Part shown: in pieces, positions 1-8,944 of the stretch
Layout: each line of letters begins with the position of its first letter
Position numbering within the stretch: the first letter of the stretch is position 1
From: Myxococcales bacterium
GTDB lineage: Bacteria; UBA10199; 2-02-FULL-44-16; JAAZCA01
Reading direction: 5' to 3'
DNA length: 29,676 bases
Assembly: GCA_012513515.1 (NCBI GenBank)
Contig: JAAZCA010000001.1
Span: forward strand, 1 to 29,676
Notes under the pieces: model-generated
Seen by the model: only the letters and a program-made list of their open reading frames with translations
Told to the model about the DNA's origin: nothing
The model's database searches: none
Translations under genes and position numbers: made by a program

Positions 1-64
1 ATAGGGCATCTCAGAAATGGACTATGCCGATAAGAAATTGGAAGCCCGCACTGAACAGATTCGC
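1..64 (+). repeat. 64-bp terminal direct repeat, left copy (identical to 29613-29676)
   Basis: Bases 1-64 and 29613-29676 are identical and in the same orientation, and both lie inside the IS256-type remnant. The simplest reading is that assembly stopped in a multicopy repeat at both ends. A closed 29.6-kb circle would be an odd carrier for dnaA, gyrB and rpmH. Joining the ends would also leave the element without a matching 8-bp target duplication: CAAAATAA on one flank, GTAAAACC on the other. Confidence 0.9.
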
Positions 65-95
65 CATAGAGTATGGAGTAAACTTTGAATTCTAA
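3..95 (+). pseudogene. IS256-family transposase, C-terminal remnant
   Basis: Read from base 3, the frame gives KWTMPIRNWKPALNRFAI followed by EYGVNFEF and a TAA at 93-95. The K-W-T-M-P-I-R-x-W-x-x-A-L-N-x-F pattern is the typical C-terminal signature of IS256-family (Mutator-type) transposases. The DDE catalytic core is absent, so this is not functional. The same frame at the right end of the window extends a little further upstream (FPSDDSALKLIYLAVN), as expected for this family. Whether a full-length copy exists elsewhere in the genome cannot be seen here. Confidence 0.8.
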
Positions 96-113
96 AATCG
101 CAGTTACACAGAA

Positions 114-2129
114 TTATTTACAGGCTCGTAAAACCGACAACGGCGATCCAATCGAACATATGATATGTCTTCCGGCAAGCTCTCCCATAAATCGCTCGCC
201 CATTTCTTCAACGGAATTAAGTTCATCTTTTTGCAGCACCGACACCTTGTTGCCCACAAGAGGATATCCATTTAGTTTCAGCGCTTCATCGTAGGCTCCG
301 GAAAAAGCAAAGCGCCTGCCTGCGATATAGATTATGTCGGATTCCAATGCGCGTATGTCATGCAAAAATCTCGCCGCACTGTGAACAAAGCCATCCGAAA
401 ATCTCTCGTCATCTATGTCGGCGACAACTACTGGGCTTACCCCGGCCTCCTTCGCCTGCCGCAACCTTTCTAATATCACGGAGGTTTGTTCCTGCCTTAA
501 AACCGCGGGGAGATCTTCAAAATCAAGCCTGTCGATGCCGCCAATGGACTCAAGCTCTCTGGCGAGAAGGACCGGGTCTGTGGTTAAAATTCCATCTCCT
601 ATACCGGCAGCGCCCGGAGGCATATCACCCTGAACATGGATGCGTATGCCATTGCCCCCACCTCTAAGCTTGGAATATCCGTTTAGATGATTGGGAGTAT
701 TATCCATGAAAGCCACATGCCACACCTCCTTATGACTGGCCAAGTACTCCCTAACCATAACCATCTTCTCCGGCTCCTTTTGAGAACCGGAGCTCCAATC
801 TATCTTGGCGCCCTTATGAAAAAGTGGTTCGCTATTTTCATCCCAGAGCCCTACATAGCGAAGCGCGAGCTCGGCAGCGGAAAGCCCGTTAGGCAGGCTA
901 TCATCCTGATCGCTTCTCAACGAAACGTAGACGGTCCTCAATGGAATTCCTTTTTTCTGGAGCCTTCTGCGCAGGAGTTTTACGAGATTGATCGTGCCCC
1001 ATATAGGATTCGCTCCTTCTACCCTCCTCGAAGGATCGAAAAAATGCTTGTCGTGATGACCTTGCGCAGGCGCAACAATCTCTTCGTCAAAAACACCTAT
1101 CTTAGCTAGTATATCTTTGGCATTCCAACCCAAGAGATCTACTCCCAAATCCTCCTTTTCAGAGATGCTCTTTTTTATCTCCGAAGCGCGAGGTCCATCG
1201 TAGCTTGCAAGCCATTCATCGAAAAGTCGCCTGGTAAATCTCCTCACATTGAAAAGGGTTCCGTCTATATCCAAAAACATGGTCGGTATTTTTTTTGCTC
1301 TTTCAAATCCCGTTGTCGCAGACCTCTCAAGCCTCTCCAATACATAGGCCGCGCTGACATTTTCCGTGAAACCGCCTGAAAGCTTCACCTCTGTGGAAGT
1401 GGGCACGCCGAGCTCCGTCTGACCTGGAGCCCTTATCGAAAAATGCGCCACTACGTTATCGTCACCCGATAGGCTTGAAATGTATATCCTGTAAGGTAGG
1501 ACCAGCCTTGCGCCGTTGGGAATTACCAGCATGCGCGCCCTCTGCGCAACCATATCCAGAACTTCGTTATCGCTGACTAGGTCCCTCATGCACGTAGCGA
1601 GCTGCCCTGTCAGCACCAAAGAGCTGGCACGCCATGACTCCATAGCAACTTCCGCTATGAAAAATTCGTCTCGAGGTTTGAAGCGCTGGAGTTCGACCTG
1701 GTGTCTCCCGGTTTCAGGATTGAAAATGAACTGCACCATCGAGTTCTGATTTTTGCCCATCCATCTGCCGACATAAGAAGGAAGGTAATGCTGGGGGTAG
1801 GTGGTGATATCTACCTTACCACCCCTGCTTGTGGCGCGTGGCAACTTTTTATTCCCTAGTTCTAAATTGCCGCTGCTTCTACCTTCCAATATAATCCGAG
1901 AAATCTTCTGCAAAATCTCCTGAAATTTACCCGGGGAATCTATGCTCTCGACATATTCTTTCATCAGAGCGGGATAGGCTGTTACGGCCCATGTCCAATC
2001 CTTCAGCCCTATATCCTCTGAAATGATCCGCTCGGACGCATTGATAAAATTCCGCTCTTCGTCGGAAAGTCCGGCGCCCGCAGATTTGGCCTGGTTATAG
2101 GGAATTATCACTATTGGTCTCAAAGACAT
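114..2129 (-). CDS. HAD-superfamily domain protein, 3' end replaced by IS sequence
   Basis: This is a 671-aa product in its present form. The N-terminal ~280 residues match no family I can name. A HAD-like motif I, FLDIDGT, lies at about residues 285-291, with a motif II candidate (YVSLRSDQ, ~401) and a motif IV candidate (FMDNTPNH, ~474). A second, degenerate HAD-like segment starts near residue 568 (VVADIDDERFSDGF) with YIAGR near 601. The ATG at 2129 is preferred to the GTG at 2171 because GGAGG lies 5 nt upstream. The final residues A-C-K and the stop are encoded by the IS terminal repeat (GAGCCTGTAAATAA), so the native C-terminus, probably the end of the second HAD-like segment, has been lost. 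A phosphatase or nucleotidase role is possible but the substrate is unknown. Confidence 0.7.
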   Translation of the reverse strand: MSLRPIVIIPYNQAKSAGAGLSDEERNFINASERIISEDIGLKDWTWAVTAYPALMKEYVESIDSPGKFQEILQKISRIILEGRSSGNLELGNKKLPRATSRGGKVDITTYPQHYLPSYVGRWMGKNQNSMVQFIFNPETGRHQVELQRFKPRDEFFIAEVAMESWRASSLVLTGQLATCMRDLVSDNEVLDMVAQRARMLVIPNGARLVLPYRIYISSLSGDDNVVAHFSIRAPGQTELGVPTSTEVKLSGGFTENVSAAYVLERLERSATTGFERAKKIPTMFLDIDGTLFNVRRFTRRLFDEWLASYDGPRASEIKKSISEKEDLGVDLLGWNAKDILAKIGVFDEEIVAPAQGHHDKHFFDPSRRVEGANPIWGTINLVKLLRRRLQKKGIPLRTVYVSLRSDQDDSLPNGLSAAELALRYVGLWDENSEPLFHKGAKIDWSSGSQKEPEKMVMVREYLASHKEVWHVAFMDNTPNHLNGYSKLRGGGNGIRIHVQGDMPPGAAGIGDGILTTDPVLLARELESIGGIDRLDFEDLPAVLRQEQTSVILERLRQAKEAGVSPVVVADIDDERFSDGFVHSAARFLHDIRALESDIIYIAGRRFAFSGAYDEALKLNGYPLVGNKVSVLQKDELNSVEEMGERFMGELAGRHIICSIGSPLSVLRACK

Positions 2130-2391
2130 CCGATCCTCCAAGCTATGATTTATGAAAATTATCTCCGGCACGCCCTTATCGGCGCATCGGAAAAAAGGTT
2201 GTGTGCTCCCTTAATGAGTTCCTCCTATTGGTTTCTTTTCTTATTCGACGCGACATCCAACAATCAATAGTTTTTATTCTTTTGACAAATTTTCAGTAAA
2301 GTGGCGAAAAATATCCGCTTGATATCCAAGCAAGACAGACAACTTTTTAAAAAAAATGCCGATAACTATAGCGGAGGAGGAGAAAGTCCAT

Positions 2392-2556
2392 ATGCTGCCA
2401 CCTGAGGTGCTGGACAAGATAAGACGGGAAAGAGAGGAGAGAGAGCGTCCCTCTTTCAAAATTCCTCTCTATCTACCTGAAATAGTTGATGAAGATTTCT
2501 ATCAGGAGGATGAAAAGTCCGTGATATCCAGAGTGGTGGTAATAGATCTCATGTAA
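2392..2556 (+). CDS. Small conserved-looking hypothetical protein, 54 aa
   Basis: The protein starts MLPPEVLDKIRREREERER, a charged probable helix, followed by a proline/acidic middle and a hydrophobic C-terminal strand (SRVVVIDLM). The frame stays open upstream to an ATG at 2356. I choose 2392 because GGAGGAGGAG (2373-2382) lies 9 nt before it, whereas 2356 follows a run of A with no ribosome site. A TTGACA at 2282-2287 could be a -35 element, but no convincing -10 follows at 16-18 nt. A strong intrinsic terminator begins 16 nt after the stop. It is the only + strand gene before gatE. I vaguely recall similar short proteins with a charged N-terminus and a VVxID tail in deltaproteobacteria/myxobacteria, but have no functional assignment. 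Confidence 0.65.
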   Translation: MLPPEVLDKIRREREERERPSFKIPLYLPEIVDEDFYQEDEKSVISRVVVIDLM

Positions 2557-2571
2557 ACATCGTAAAAATAC

Positions 2572-2609
2572 AAAAAACGGCAAAATCTTATCGATTTTGC
2601 CGTTTTTTT
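2572..2609. terminator. Bidirectional intrinsic terminator
   Basis: A perfect 10-bp stem, CGGCAAAATC / GATTTTGCCG (2578-2587 and 2593-2602), encloses the 5-nt loop TTATC. It is followed by seven T on the + strand and preceded by six A. It can therefore end transcription of the small + gene and, in the other direction, of the long minus-strand run ending with hppA (stop at 2693). Confidence 0.92.
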
Positions 2610-2692
2610 ATTATTTGATCAAATTAAGGAACCTCGACCATGGACAATTGACCATCGACCAAAACATCAAGAAGCTAGAATTCGGAGGTTAC

Positions 2693-4768
2693 TTAGATCA
2701 AAAGTGGCGCAATAACGAGGGCAAGCACGCTCATAAGTTTAATCAAAATGTTGAGCGATGGACCGGCGGTATCCTTGAAAGGATCGCCAACGGTATCGCC
2801 GGTGACAGCGGCTGAATGCCTCAGGCTCCCCTTCCCTGTATTTTCGCCAGGATTTTGGGGTTCCCCCTCGATCTGTTTTTTGGCGTTATCCCACGCCCCT
2901 CCAGAGTTTGCCATAAATATCGCCATCAAGACGCCAGTCACCGTAACGCCGGCCAAAAGACCGCCAAGGGCTGCCAAGTCCCCCCATACCCACTTAGATA
3001 CAAAGCCCACTACGACCGGAGCAAGGATGGCCAAAACCCCCGGCAAGACCATCTGACGTATCGCCGCTGATGTTGAGATATCGACGCACTTTGCATAGTC
3101 AGCCCTAGCATTTCCCTCCATGAGTCCGGGAATTCCGCGAAACTGTCTTCTTACCTCCTCTATCATTCTATTGGCCGCCTTGCTGACCGCCTTCATCGCC
3201 ATAGCGCTGAAAAGGAAGGGCAACATCCCACCTATCAAAAGTCCGGCAATTACATCGGGACGAGTGATATCTATCGTCTTGAGTCCTGCCTGCTCACGGA
3301 AAGCCGCAAAGAGCGAAAGTGCTGTAAGCGCTGCTGACCCTATCGCAAAGCCCTTTCCAATGGCAGCCGTAGTATTGCCCACGGAGTCGAGTAGATCGGT
3401 TCTTTTCCTTACCTCTTCACCAAGTCCGCTCATCTGAGCGATGCCGCCGGAATTATCCGCAATGGGGCCATAGGCATCCACAGAGAGCTGGATGCCTGTA
3501 GTCGAAAGCATTCCAAACGCAGCTATCGCTATTCCGTAGAGCCCCGCGAAATAATAGCTCGCAATTATCGCGACAACTATCGATGTAAGCGGCAGTGCGG
3601 TGGAACGCATACCTACAGCTATTCCAGATATTATGTTTGTGGCTGATCCTGTTCTGGATGAAACGACTATCTCTCTGACCGGAGGCTTGTCCATCGCACA
3701 GTAGTATTCCGTAAACAGCCCAACCGCTACTCCAGCCAGAAGCCCGGCAACCACAGCACCCCAAATTCTGAATGCGCTGACTACGCTGCCCTGAAACACG
3801 AAGCCTTCCGAGGCCATCGCATTGATTACAAAATACGCCGCAATCACAAAAATTACCGCAGCGAGAAATGACCCGGTATTTAAAGCGCGCTGCGGATTGC
3901 CGCCCTCGCTGGTCTTAACAAAAAATGTCCCTATTATGGATGCGATGATTCCTATCGCGGCAAGGACCACGGGAAGAGAAACCGCCACAAATCCAGCGGA
4001 TACACCAAGCACCATAGCGCTTACCAACGCACCTACGTATGATTCAAATAAATCAGCGCCCATGCCGCAGACATCGCCTACGTTGTCTCCGACATTGTCG
4101 GCTATCGTCGCGGGATTTCTTGGATCATCCTCCGGAATATTTTTTTCCACCTTGCCGACCAAGTCAGCTCCGACATCGGCGGCCTTCGTGTATATACCCC
4201 CTCCGACCCTCGCAAACAGGGCTATCGAAGATGCGCCAAAAGAAAATCCGACGAGTATAGGCAGAACCGTATCTTTCAAAGTATCGGGGTGTGAGCCGAA
4301 GCAATAAATAAGAATTAAAAAGACTACTCCCAACCCGAGAACTCCCAGCCCAACTACGCTCATTCCCATCACCGCACCACCGCGAAAGGCGATGCCAAGT
4401 GCCTTGTTAAGGCTTTCCCTCGCAGCGTTGGCGGTTCTGACGTTTGCCTTGGTAGCAACACGCATCCCTAAATATCCGGCGAGGGCGGAGCAGAAAGCGC
4501 CTATCATGAATGATACGGCCACCAGGCGCACAGCACCCTTGTTTATAATCGCAAAGATAAAGGCGACGATTACAACGAATACGGCGAGTGTTTTGTACTC
4601 TCTGGCTATGAAGGCCATGGCCCCCTCACGTATAGCGCGGGCGACCTCCTTCATTCTTTCAGTGCCTGGATCTGCTGATGAAACTTGATGAGTCAGAAAT
4701 GCCGCGTACGCCAGGGCGCAAATAGCGCCGATAACGGCCATCCACACAACAAAGATGCGCTCTGCCAT
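2693..4768 (-). CDS. hppA: Membrane-bound K+-dependent pyrophosphatase, probably Na+-pumping
   Basis: This protein hydrolyses cytoplasmic pyrophosphate and couples it to cation export across the inner membrane. It is 691 aa, normal for the family, with about 16 hydrophobic segments. Family signatures are visible: [11 protein letters not shown] near residue 198, DNVGDNVGD near 224, and a C-terminal [20 protein letters not shown] region. [10 protein letters not shown] near 464 has Ala and Gly at the two positions that mark K+-dependent enzymes (Lys and Thr mark K+-independent ones). ADLFESY near 238 places Glu where the Thermotoga Na+-PPase has it, although some H+ pumps share this. The ATG at 4768 is preferred to 4774 because AGGAGG sits 9 nt upstream of 4768 and only 3 nt from 4774. 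It lies 47 nt after the V-ATPase K gene and is probably the last gene of that transcript. Confidence 0.95.
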   Translation of the reverse strand: MAERIFVVWMAVIGAICALAYAAFLTHQVSSADPGTERMKEVARAIREGAMAFIAREYKTLAVFVVIVAFIFAIINKGAVRLVAVSFMIGAFCSALAGYLGMRVATKANVRTANAARESLNKALGIAFRGGAVMGMSVVGLGVLGLGVVFLILIYCFGSHPDTLKDTVLPILVGFSFGASSIALFARVGGGIYTKAADVGADLVGKVEKNIPEDDPRNPATIADNVGDNVGDVCGMGADLFESYVGALVSAMVLGVSAGFVAVSLPVVLAAIGIIASIIGTFFVKTSEGGNPQRALNTGSFLAAVIFVIAAYFVINAMASEGFVFQGSVVSAFRIWGAVVAGLLAGVAVGLFTEYYCAMDKPPVREIVVSSRTGSATNIISGIAVGMRSTALPLTSIVVAIIASYYFAGLYGIAIAAFGMLSTTGIQLSVDAYGPIADNSGGIAQMSGLGEEVRKRTDLLDSVGNTTAAIGKGFAIGSAALTALSLFAAFREQAGLKTIDITRPDVIAGLLIGGMLPFLFSAMAMKAVSKAANRMIEEVRRQFRGIPGLMEGNARADYAKCVDISTSAAIRQMVLPGVLAILAPVVVGFVSKWVWGDLAALGGLLAGVTVTGVLMAIFMANSGGAWDNAKKQIEGEPQNPGENTGKGSLRHSAAVTGDTVGDPFKDTAGPSLNILIKLMSVLALVIAPLLI

Positions 4769-4815
4769 AGACATCTACCTCCTTTGCTGGTGATAGATCC
4801 ATAACCCGCAAAATA

Positions 4816-5223
4816 TCAGAGTAGAAATAAGCAGACAAAAGCAAAAACAGCGTAAGTCTCCGGCATAACCGCCGCAACTATAGCATTCCCCAGTGTATTT
4901 CTTCCCTCTCCTATGGCCCTGACTCCGGCGACACATACCCTGCCTTGGTATATCGCGCTTATAAAACAAACGATGCCAATCCATAATAGCAACGCACCTA
5001 TCGACGGGTTTGAAGCAAAGGCGTCTTTTTTAAGAATTCCGCCGAGCAGCGAATATATCCCCTGAGTACTTGGAAGGACTACGAGAGGCACAACTGAAAA
5101 AAACTTTTTCTCGCCTATGCCGATGGCCGCCTGGAAGGCTATCGAGAGACCCAACGCCGAACCGACGAGGCCGAGGCATACCCCACCATAAAAGGCCAAC
5201 TGACTGAAGAAGGACAGATCCAT
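4816..5223 (-). CDS. atpK: V/A-type ATPase subunit K (membrane rotor ring), Na+-binding signature
   Basis: This is the proteolipid that forms the ion-carrying rotor ring. It is 135 aa with four predicted membrane helices as two hairpins. Residues matching the Na+ ligands of Enterococcus hirae NtpK (L61, T64, Q65, Y68, Q110, E139) are all present: L50, T53, Q54 and Y57 in LPSTQGIY, Q93 in YQG, and E122 in MPETY. The spacings L-T-Q-Y and Q-to-E (29 residues) are the same as in NtpK. This points to sodium rather than proton transport, by inference. GGAGG lies 6 nt before the ATG. The gene follows subunit I after 60 nt and precedes hppA. Confidence 0.93.
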   Translation of the reverse strand: MDLSFFSQLAFYGGVCLGLVGSALGLSIAFQAAIGIGEKKFFSVVPLVVLPSTQGIYSLLGGILKKDAFASNPSIGALLLWIGIVCFISAIYQGRVCVAGVRAIGEGRNTLGNAIVAAVMPETYAVFAFVCLFLL

Positions 5224-5283
5224 TTAACACCTCCGATTAAGATAATGTTATTACACATTAAAATATAATATCCACCGCATAGT

Positions 5284-7038
5284 TTATATCTTTTCGAGAG
5301 GCTTGTACGGCGCGCCCGACAGCTGCACGCATTTTGGAAAGGCCTCGACAGCGTGCAGTCTGGCAGGGTGAACCAAAGCCCCCATAACCCCCATGGCGAA
5401 ATTAAATGAATGGCCCAGGAGAAGGACGATTATCGATAGCAGGATTCCTACCACAGGAACCGCGCCTCTGACGTCCACCGCAAGCACGTTGATGACAGAA
5501 GCTATCGCACCCGAGGCCACTCCAAGCCCGAAAAGTCTGGCATAGGACATCACATCCCCCAGAAGTCCGGTGAGGCCGTAAACTCCCCAAATCCCAGCGC
5601 CAAGCCTCTTGAGGGGATTTTTGGCGTCCGATGAAAAAGTTAATATCAATAATATCCCGGCCCCTGCGATGTACGGCCATATTGAGTATTTGATCATCGC
5701 GAGCGCGCCGCCCCACAAGACGAATAAGGTACCCGCTTTTATCATCCTTTCGGAAAAATTATTCGACGATATTATGGAAATCATAAGCGCTATGCTGATA
5801 TGCAGAACCCCGGCCACGATAGAAATTTTAAACAGCAGCATGGGATCTCCAACGTCCGGGGCCACATCGACCAGTATCCACTCCCTCTGAGCAAATGGAA
5901 TTCCGAAAATTGATCCTGTGGCGAGACCCCATACGACGGTGGTAAGCCCTAACAAAATGGTCATATTCGACACGAACCTGATAGCGGGAATTTTTGCCGA
6001 CAACAATTTCTTGGCTACGGCACCTATCAAAATCATGATCGCGCCGTACCCGGCATCGGAAAGACATATCCCAAAAAATAGCATCATCGACGGGGCAAAA
6101 AAGAGCGCCGGATCTATCCCTCCGTATTTCGGAAAACCGAGAATGTGCAAAAGAGGTTCGAATACACTGGCGAGCCATGAATTTTTCGTCTTGATCGGAG
6201 GGCTTTCATCCTCCATGGGGTCCCTCGCCTTCATGAAAACGCCCGGGAATGATTTGTGCACCATTTCTGCGACATGTTCGATGTTGTCGGCAGGGACCCA
6301 CCCGGCAAAGGCGGAGACAGACTCATCTTCAAATGCCCTGCCCAGCGTTTCATAAAAATCGCGCTCTTCTGTAAGGGCGGCATTCTTTTTCCTATAGCTT
6401 GGCAAATGCACCGTGGCTGAATCAATCTGCGCTGAAATTGATTCGAGGCGTCGCCTCAAATCGGAGAGCTCCTCCTTGAGTGCTGAAAGGCTTGACTTAG
6501 GAACCTCTCGTTCGACAGCGAATGGAATCTTCACCGGACCTTTTAATGAGAATGTTGCGAAGCATACATCATCATGCCTGCTTATCACATGAATATGCAC
6601 TTCCGATTTCTTGGCATACTCCTCAAATTCCTTCTTTGGCGCACCCCATAACTGCAATGACACCCCGCTGCCGGATAGATTCCCAACATCTTCCGGATCA
6701 AAATCTCCAAGGCAGGCCTGTTTTTCTATTTCCCTCTCGACTTTGGCAATGCCATCGATGAATTTCTTTTCATCCGAAAGCCATGATTCAACATCCCAAA
6801 TGCTGGGTAAAATCGCCGAGTCAGATATATGATTTTTTACATTCCTATCCGAGAGTGACTTGATGACTGTATTTTGGACATGGAGTTTGTGCTCCAGATT
6901 TTTTAGCTGCTCGCTTTCGGTTGCCCTTTTGAGATGCTCAGGGTGGAGGACTCCGATATCCTGAAGGCCGCGCAAAACGGCCTCCGACTCGCGAACATGC
7001 GAGAGGAACAGCACATATTTCATCGCCACTATCGCCAT
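5284..7038 (-). CDS. atpI: V/A-type ATPase subunit I (membrane stator, a-subunit homologue)
   Basis: The 584-aa stator subunit carries the ion half-channels at the rotor interface. The N-terminal ~300 residues are soluble and partly coiled coil (for example LKEELSDLRRRLESISAQID near 190). The C-terminal part has about seven hydrophobic segments, including a DAGYGAIMILIGAVAKKLL region, LLGDVMSYARLFGLGVASGAI, and a final GHSFNFAMGVMGALVHPARLH segment, all typical of NtpI/AtpI. The ATG follows the subunit D stop by 2 nt without a clear ribosome site, so translational coupling is likely. It is a little shorter than many archaeal homologues, which is common in bacterial members. Confidence 0.92.
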   Translation of the reverse strand: MAIVAMKYVLFLSHVRESEAVLRGLQDIGVLHPEHLKRATESEQLKNLEHKLHVQNTVIKSLSDRNVKNHISDSAILPSIWDVESWLSDEKKFIDGIAKVEREIEKQACLGDFDPEDVGNLSGSGVSLQLWGAPKKEFEEYAKKSEVHIHVISRHDDVCFATFSLKGPVKIPFAVEREVPKSSLSALKEELSDLRRRLESISAQIDSATVHLPSYRKKNAALTEERDFYETLGRAFEDESVSAFAGWVPADNIEHVAEMVHKSFPGVFMKARDPMEDESPPIKTKNSWLASVFEPLLHILGFPKYGGIDPALFFAPSMMLFFGICLSDAGYGAIMILIGAVAKKLLSAKIPAIRFVSNMTILLGLTTVVWGLATGSIFGIPFAQREWILVDVAPDVGDPMLLFKISIVAGVLHISIALMISIISSNNFSERMIKAGTLFVLWGGALAMIKYSIWPYIAGAGILLILTFSSDAKNPLKRLGAGIWGVYGLTGLLGDVMSYARLFGLGVASGAIASVINVLAVDVRGAVPVVGILLSIIVLLLGHSFNFAMGVMGALVHPARLHAVEAFPKCVQLSGAPYKPLEKI

Positions 7039-7040
7039 AT

Positions 7041-7634
7041 TTATGCCGTTTCGAACGTGCTCTTTTCGGCGAGCATTTCCGCCTGCGCTATTTTGGCCAC
7101 CATGACCGTGGCCCGCTCGTTGTCCTCGAGCCTGCCTTTTATGTATCTGATCTCGCCCTTGTACATCGGTATGAGCCTCTTCTCAAACAGGTTAATCCTC
7201 TGTGTAGTGACCGAAAGCTCCTCGCCGAGGAGTTCAAGCCCCTTTTTCATGGCGGCGTATTTTTCATTGGCCTCAAGAAGTTCTTTCCTCAGATTTACAA
7301 ACAGATCAAAAGAGGGGGGCGTCATAAGGACGGAATATCCCCGCACCTCGAAATCGACGCTCTCAACGGAACTTATAATTACGCCCGCTATGTTGAGCGT
7401 CGCAAGCGTCTTATCCTTGATTAAGACGAGAAAATCTATCTCCGGATGCGGATTTTGTTCGTAGTGATCCGAAAGCTTCTGACAGAGGCTTTCAAGCTCT
7501 GCCATCTTTTCTTCCCATGCCAGTATCTCACGATTGAGCTGCTTTCTGCGCAGGTCGAGCGTCGGCACGGCTCTGGAAAGCCTCTCCGCACGAAGCTTGG
7601 ACATCCTCATTGCGCCTTTGGTCACAGTCGGCAT
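7041..7634 (-). CDS. atpD: V/A-type ATPase subunit D (central rotor shaft)
   Basis: The 197-aa protein is predicted to be a long two-helix coiled coil that forms the rotor axle through the A3B3 head. The start, MPTVTKGAMRMSKLRAERLS, and the helical C-terminus (RINLFEKRLIPMYKGEIRYI) fit the family, whose usual length is about 200-220 aa. AAGGA lies 9 nt before the ATG. The start falls 5 nt after the subunit B stop. It belongs to the A-B-D-I-K order seen in chlamydial and spirochaetal clusters. Confidence 0.93.
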   Translation of the reverse strand: MPTVTKGAMRMSKLRAERLSRAVPTLDLRRKQLNREILAWEEKMAELESLCQKLSDHYEQNPHPEIDFLVLIKDKTLATLNIAGVIISSVESVDFEVRGYSVLMTPPSFDLFVNLRKELLEANEKYAAMKKGLELLGEELSVTTQRINLFEKRLIPMYKGEIRYIKGRLEDNERATVMVAKIAQAEMLAEKSTFETA

Positions 7635-7639
7635 TCAGA

Positions 7640-8944
7640 TTATTCCTTATAAAACTTATCGAGTATCTCTTTCTTTATCCTGAGAACCCTTCTTGGAAGT
7701 ATCTTTATCAGTTCCCATCCGAGGTCCAGAGTTTGTTCCAAAGTCAGATCCTGGTCGGCAGGTAAAAATCTTCTTTCAAATTCATCGGCGAACTTCAGAT
7801 AGGCGATGTCAACTTCGTCTGTGATGGAAAAGCCCATCTCTTTCTGTTCGCGCAACGAGAGAGCGTTCGCATATGCCGAAACGCATGCATCCATGATGGA
7901 GCCGTGGTCGGAACGCGTTTCCTTTCCAACGACGAGTCCCTTCAACCTAGAAAGACATTTCATTATGACGAACTTTCCCTTTTCAACGGGAAGCTGCCCC
8001 TCCGTTATGTAGCCGGTAAGGTTTGCGACTATGTGCGAGAGGTCATTGTCCGGGACGGAGTTCACTCCTATGATCGTCACCGATCCGCGCTCTCCTCCAA
8101 AATTAACGGCGCGTTCGTATATCCTGGCGAGCTTGCTATAGAGATCTCCCGGATATCCGTCGCGGCTGGGAATTTTGCCCTGCGCGTTGGAAACCTCCAT
8201 CAGCGCATCGGCATACCTAAGCATGTCCGCTATCACCACCAGGACGTGCTGGCCTAGTAACGCGAGTTTTTCCGCATAAGCGCAGCATATGTGCGGAACG
8301 TTAAGCCTCTCGATAGGGGATTCGCTCCCGAGATTTACGACCATCACCATTCTTTCTGCCGCCTCCTCAAGGACTTCCCTGAAGAAGATGTATTCTTCGT
8401 TGAGCAGCCCCAGCCCTCCGAAGACCACGCTGAAATTCTCCTGACCGGCAACTCTTGCCTGGCGTATTATCCTGGCGACTATGTTGTTGATATCTTCGCC
8501 CGGCAATTTGTAGATCGGTATCTTCTGCCCTCTTACGATTGTATTTGCTCCGTCTATTGAAGGGATGCCTGTCTCTATGTAGCCTTGCCCCATCGCCCTT
8601 CGGGAGGGATTGACTACCGGCCCTTCGACCGGAATCATCTCGCCCTTGACTGCAGGGCGCCCGTCCCTCGGCTTTCCGATTCCGTCGAATATCCTTCCCA
8701 TTATCAGCTTGGAATCGAATGGAAGTTCGAACGGCTTGCCGGTGAATTCGGTCCTCTGAGTGGTTACGACTCCGAGGCTCCCCTGAAGCGACTGAAGAAA
8801 GACCGTGTCCCCTTGAATCTTTACGACCTTTGCCGAACCAAAACCCGGAAGGTGAGCCTCCTCTCCCATTCCGACGCCGGTGACGCCGCGGACCTGGAGG
8901 ATAGGCCCCTCAATATTTTCTATATCGCAGTAGACGACTTTCAC
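7640..8944 (-). CDS. atpB: V/A-type ATPase subunit B (non-catalytic nucleotide-binding head subunit)
   Basis: The 434-aa protein alternates with subunit A in the head. Recognisable segments include MGRIFDGIGKPRDG, PSRRAMGQGYIETGIPSIDG, and ESPIERLNVPHICCAYAEKL. The canonical P-loop is absent, as expected for B (KLPGEDINNIVARIIRQA occupies that place). The start is a GTG overlapping the subunit A stop by 3 nt (GTGA), with GAGG 7 nt upstream. This indicates coupled translation with subunit A. Confidence 0.96.
   Translation of the reverse strand: MKVVYCDIENIEGPILQVRGVTGVGMGEEAHLPGFGSAKVVKIQGDTVFLQSLQGSLGVVTTQRTEFTGKPFELPFDSKLIMGRIFDGIGKPRDGRPAVKGEMIPVEGPVVNPSRRAMGQGYIETGIPSIDGANTIVRGQKIPIYKLPGEDINNIVARIIRQARVAGQENFSVVFGGLGLLNEEYIFFREVLEEAAERMVMVVNLGSESPIERLNVPHICCAYAEKLALLGQHVLVVIADMLRYADALMEVSNAQGKIPSRDGYPGDLYSKLARIYERAVNFGGERGSVTIIGVNSVPDNDLSHIVANLTGYITEGQLPVEKGKFVIMKCLSRLKGLVVGKETRSDHGSIMDACVSAYANALSLREQKEMGFSITDEVDIAYLKFADEFERRFLPADQDLTLEQTLDLGWELIKILPRRVLRIKKEILDKFYKE

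Larger units (their letters stand above)
1..127 (+). mobile_element. Right part of an IS256-family element (MITE-like derivative), cut by the window start
   Basis: The stretch ends with a terminal inverted repeat, AATTATTTACAGGCTC at 112-127. This is the reverse complement of GAGCCTGTAAATAATT and matches GAGCCTGTAAAAAATC at 29543-29558 in 14 of 16 bases. Inside it, a reading frame encodes the C-terminus of an IS256 (Mutator-type) transposase. Bases 1-64 are identical to 29613-29676. If both ends belong to the same repeat family, the reconstructed unit is about 197 bp, far too short for a full IS. It would be an internally deleted, non-autonomous derivative. The element's end provides the last codons and the stop of the neighbouring HAD gene. 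That an IS256-type element is present is seen directly; the MITE length is inferred by joining the two ends. Confidence 0.8.

Noticed and set aside
25-95. Alternative reading of the left end (MDYADKKLEARTEQIR) as a small gene start
   Set aside because: The neighbouring frame gives the clear IS256 transposase C-terminus KWTMPIRNW...; the other frame is a shadow.
2631-2660. Repeated GACCAT motifs between the terminator and hppA as a repeat array
   Set aside because: Only two copies 14 bp apart with imperfect symmetry; no support for a functional repeat.
3822-4307. Long + strand open frame opposite hppA
   Set aside because: It lies fully inside hppA on the other strand and its translation shows no family features; it is a shadow of a strongly conserved gene.
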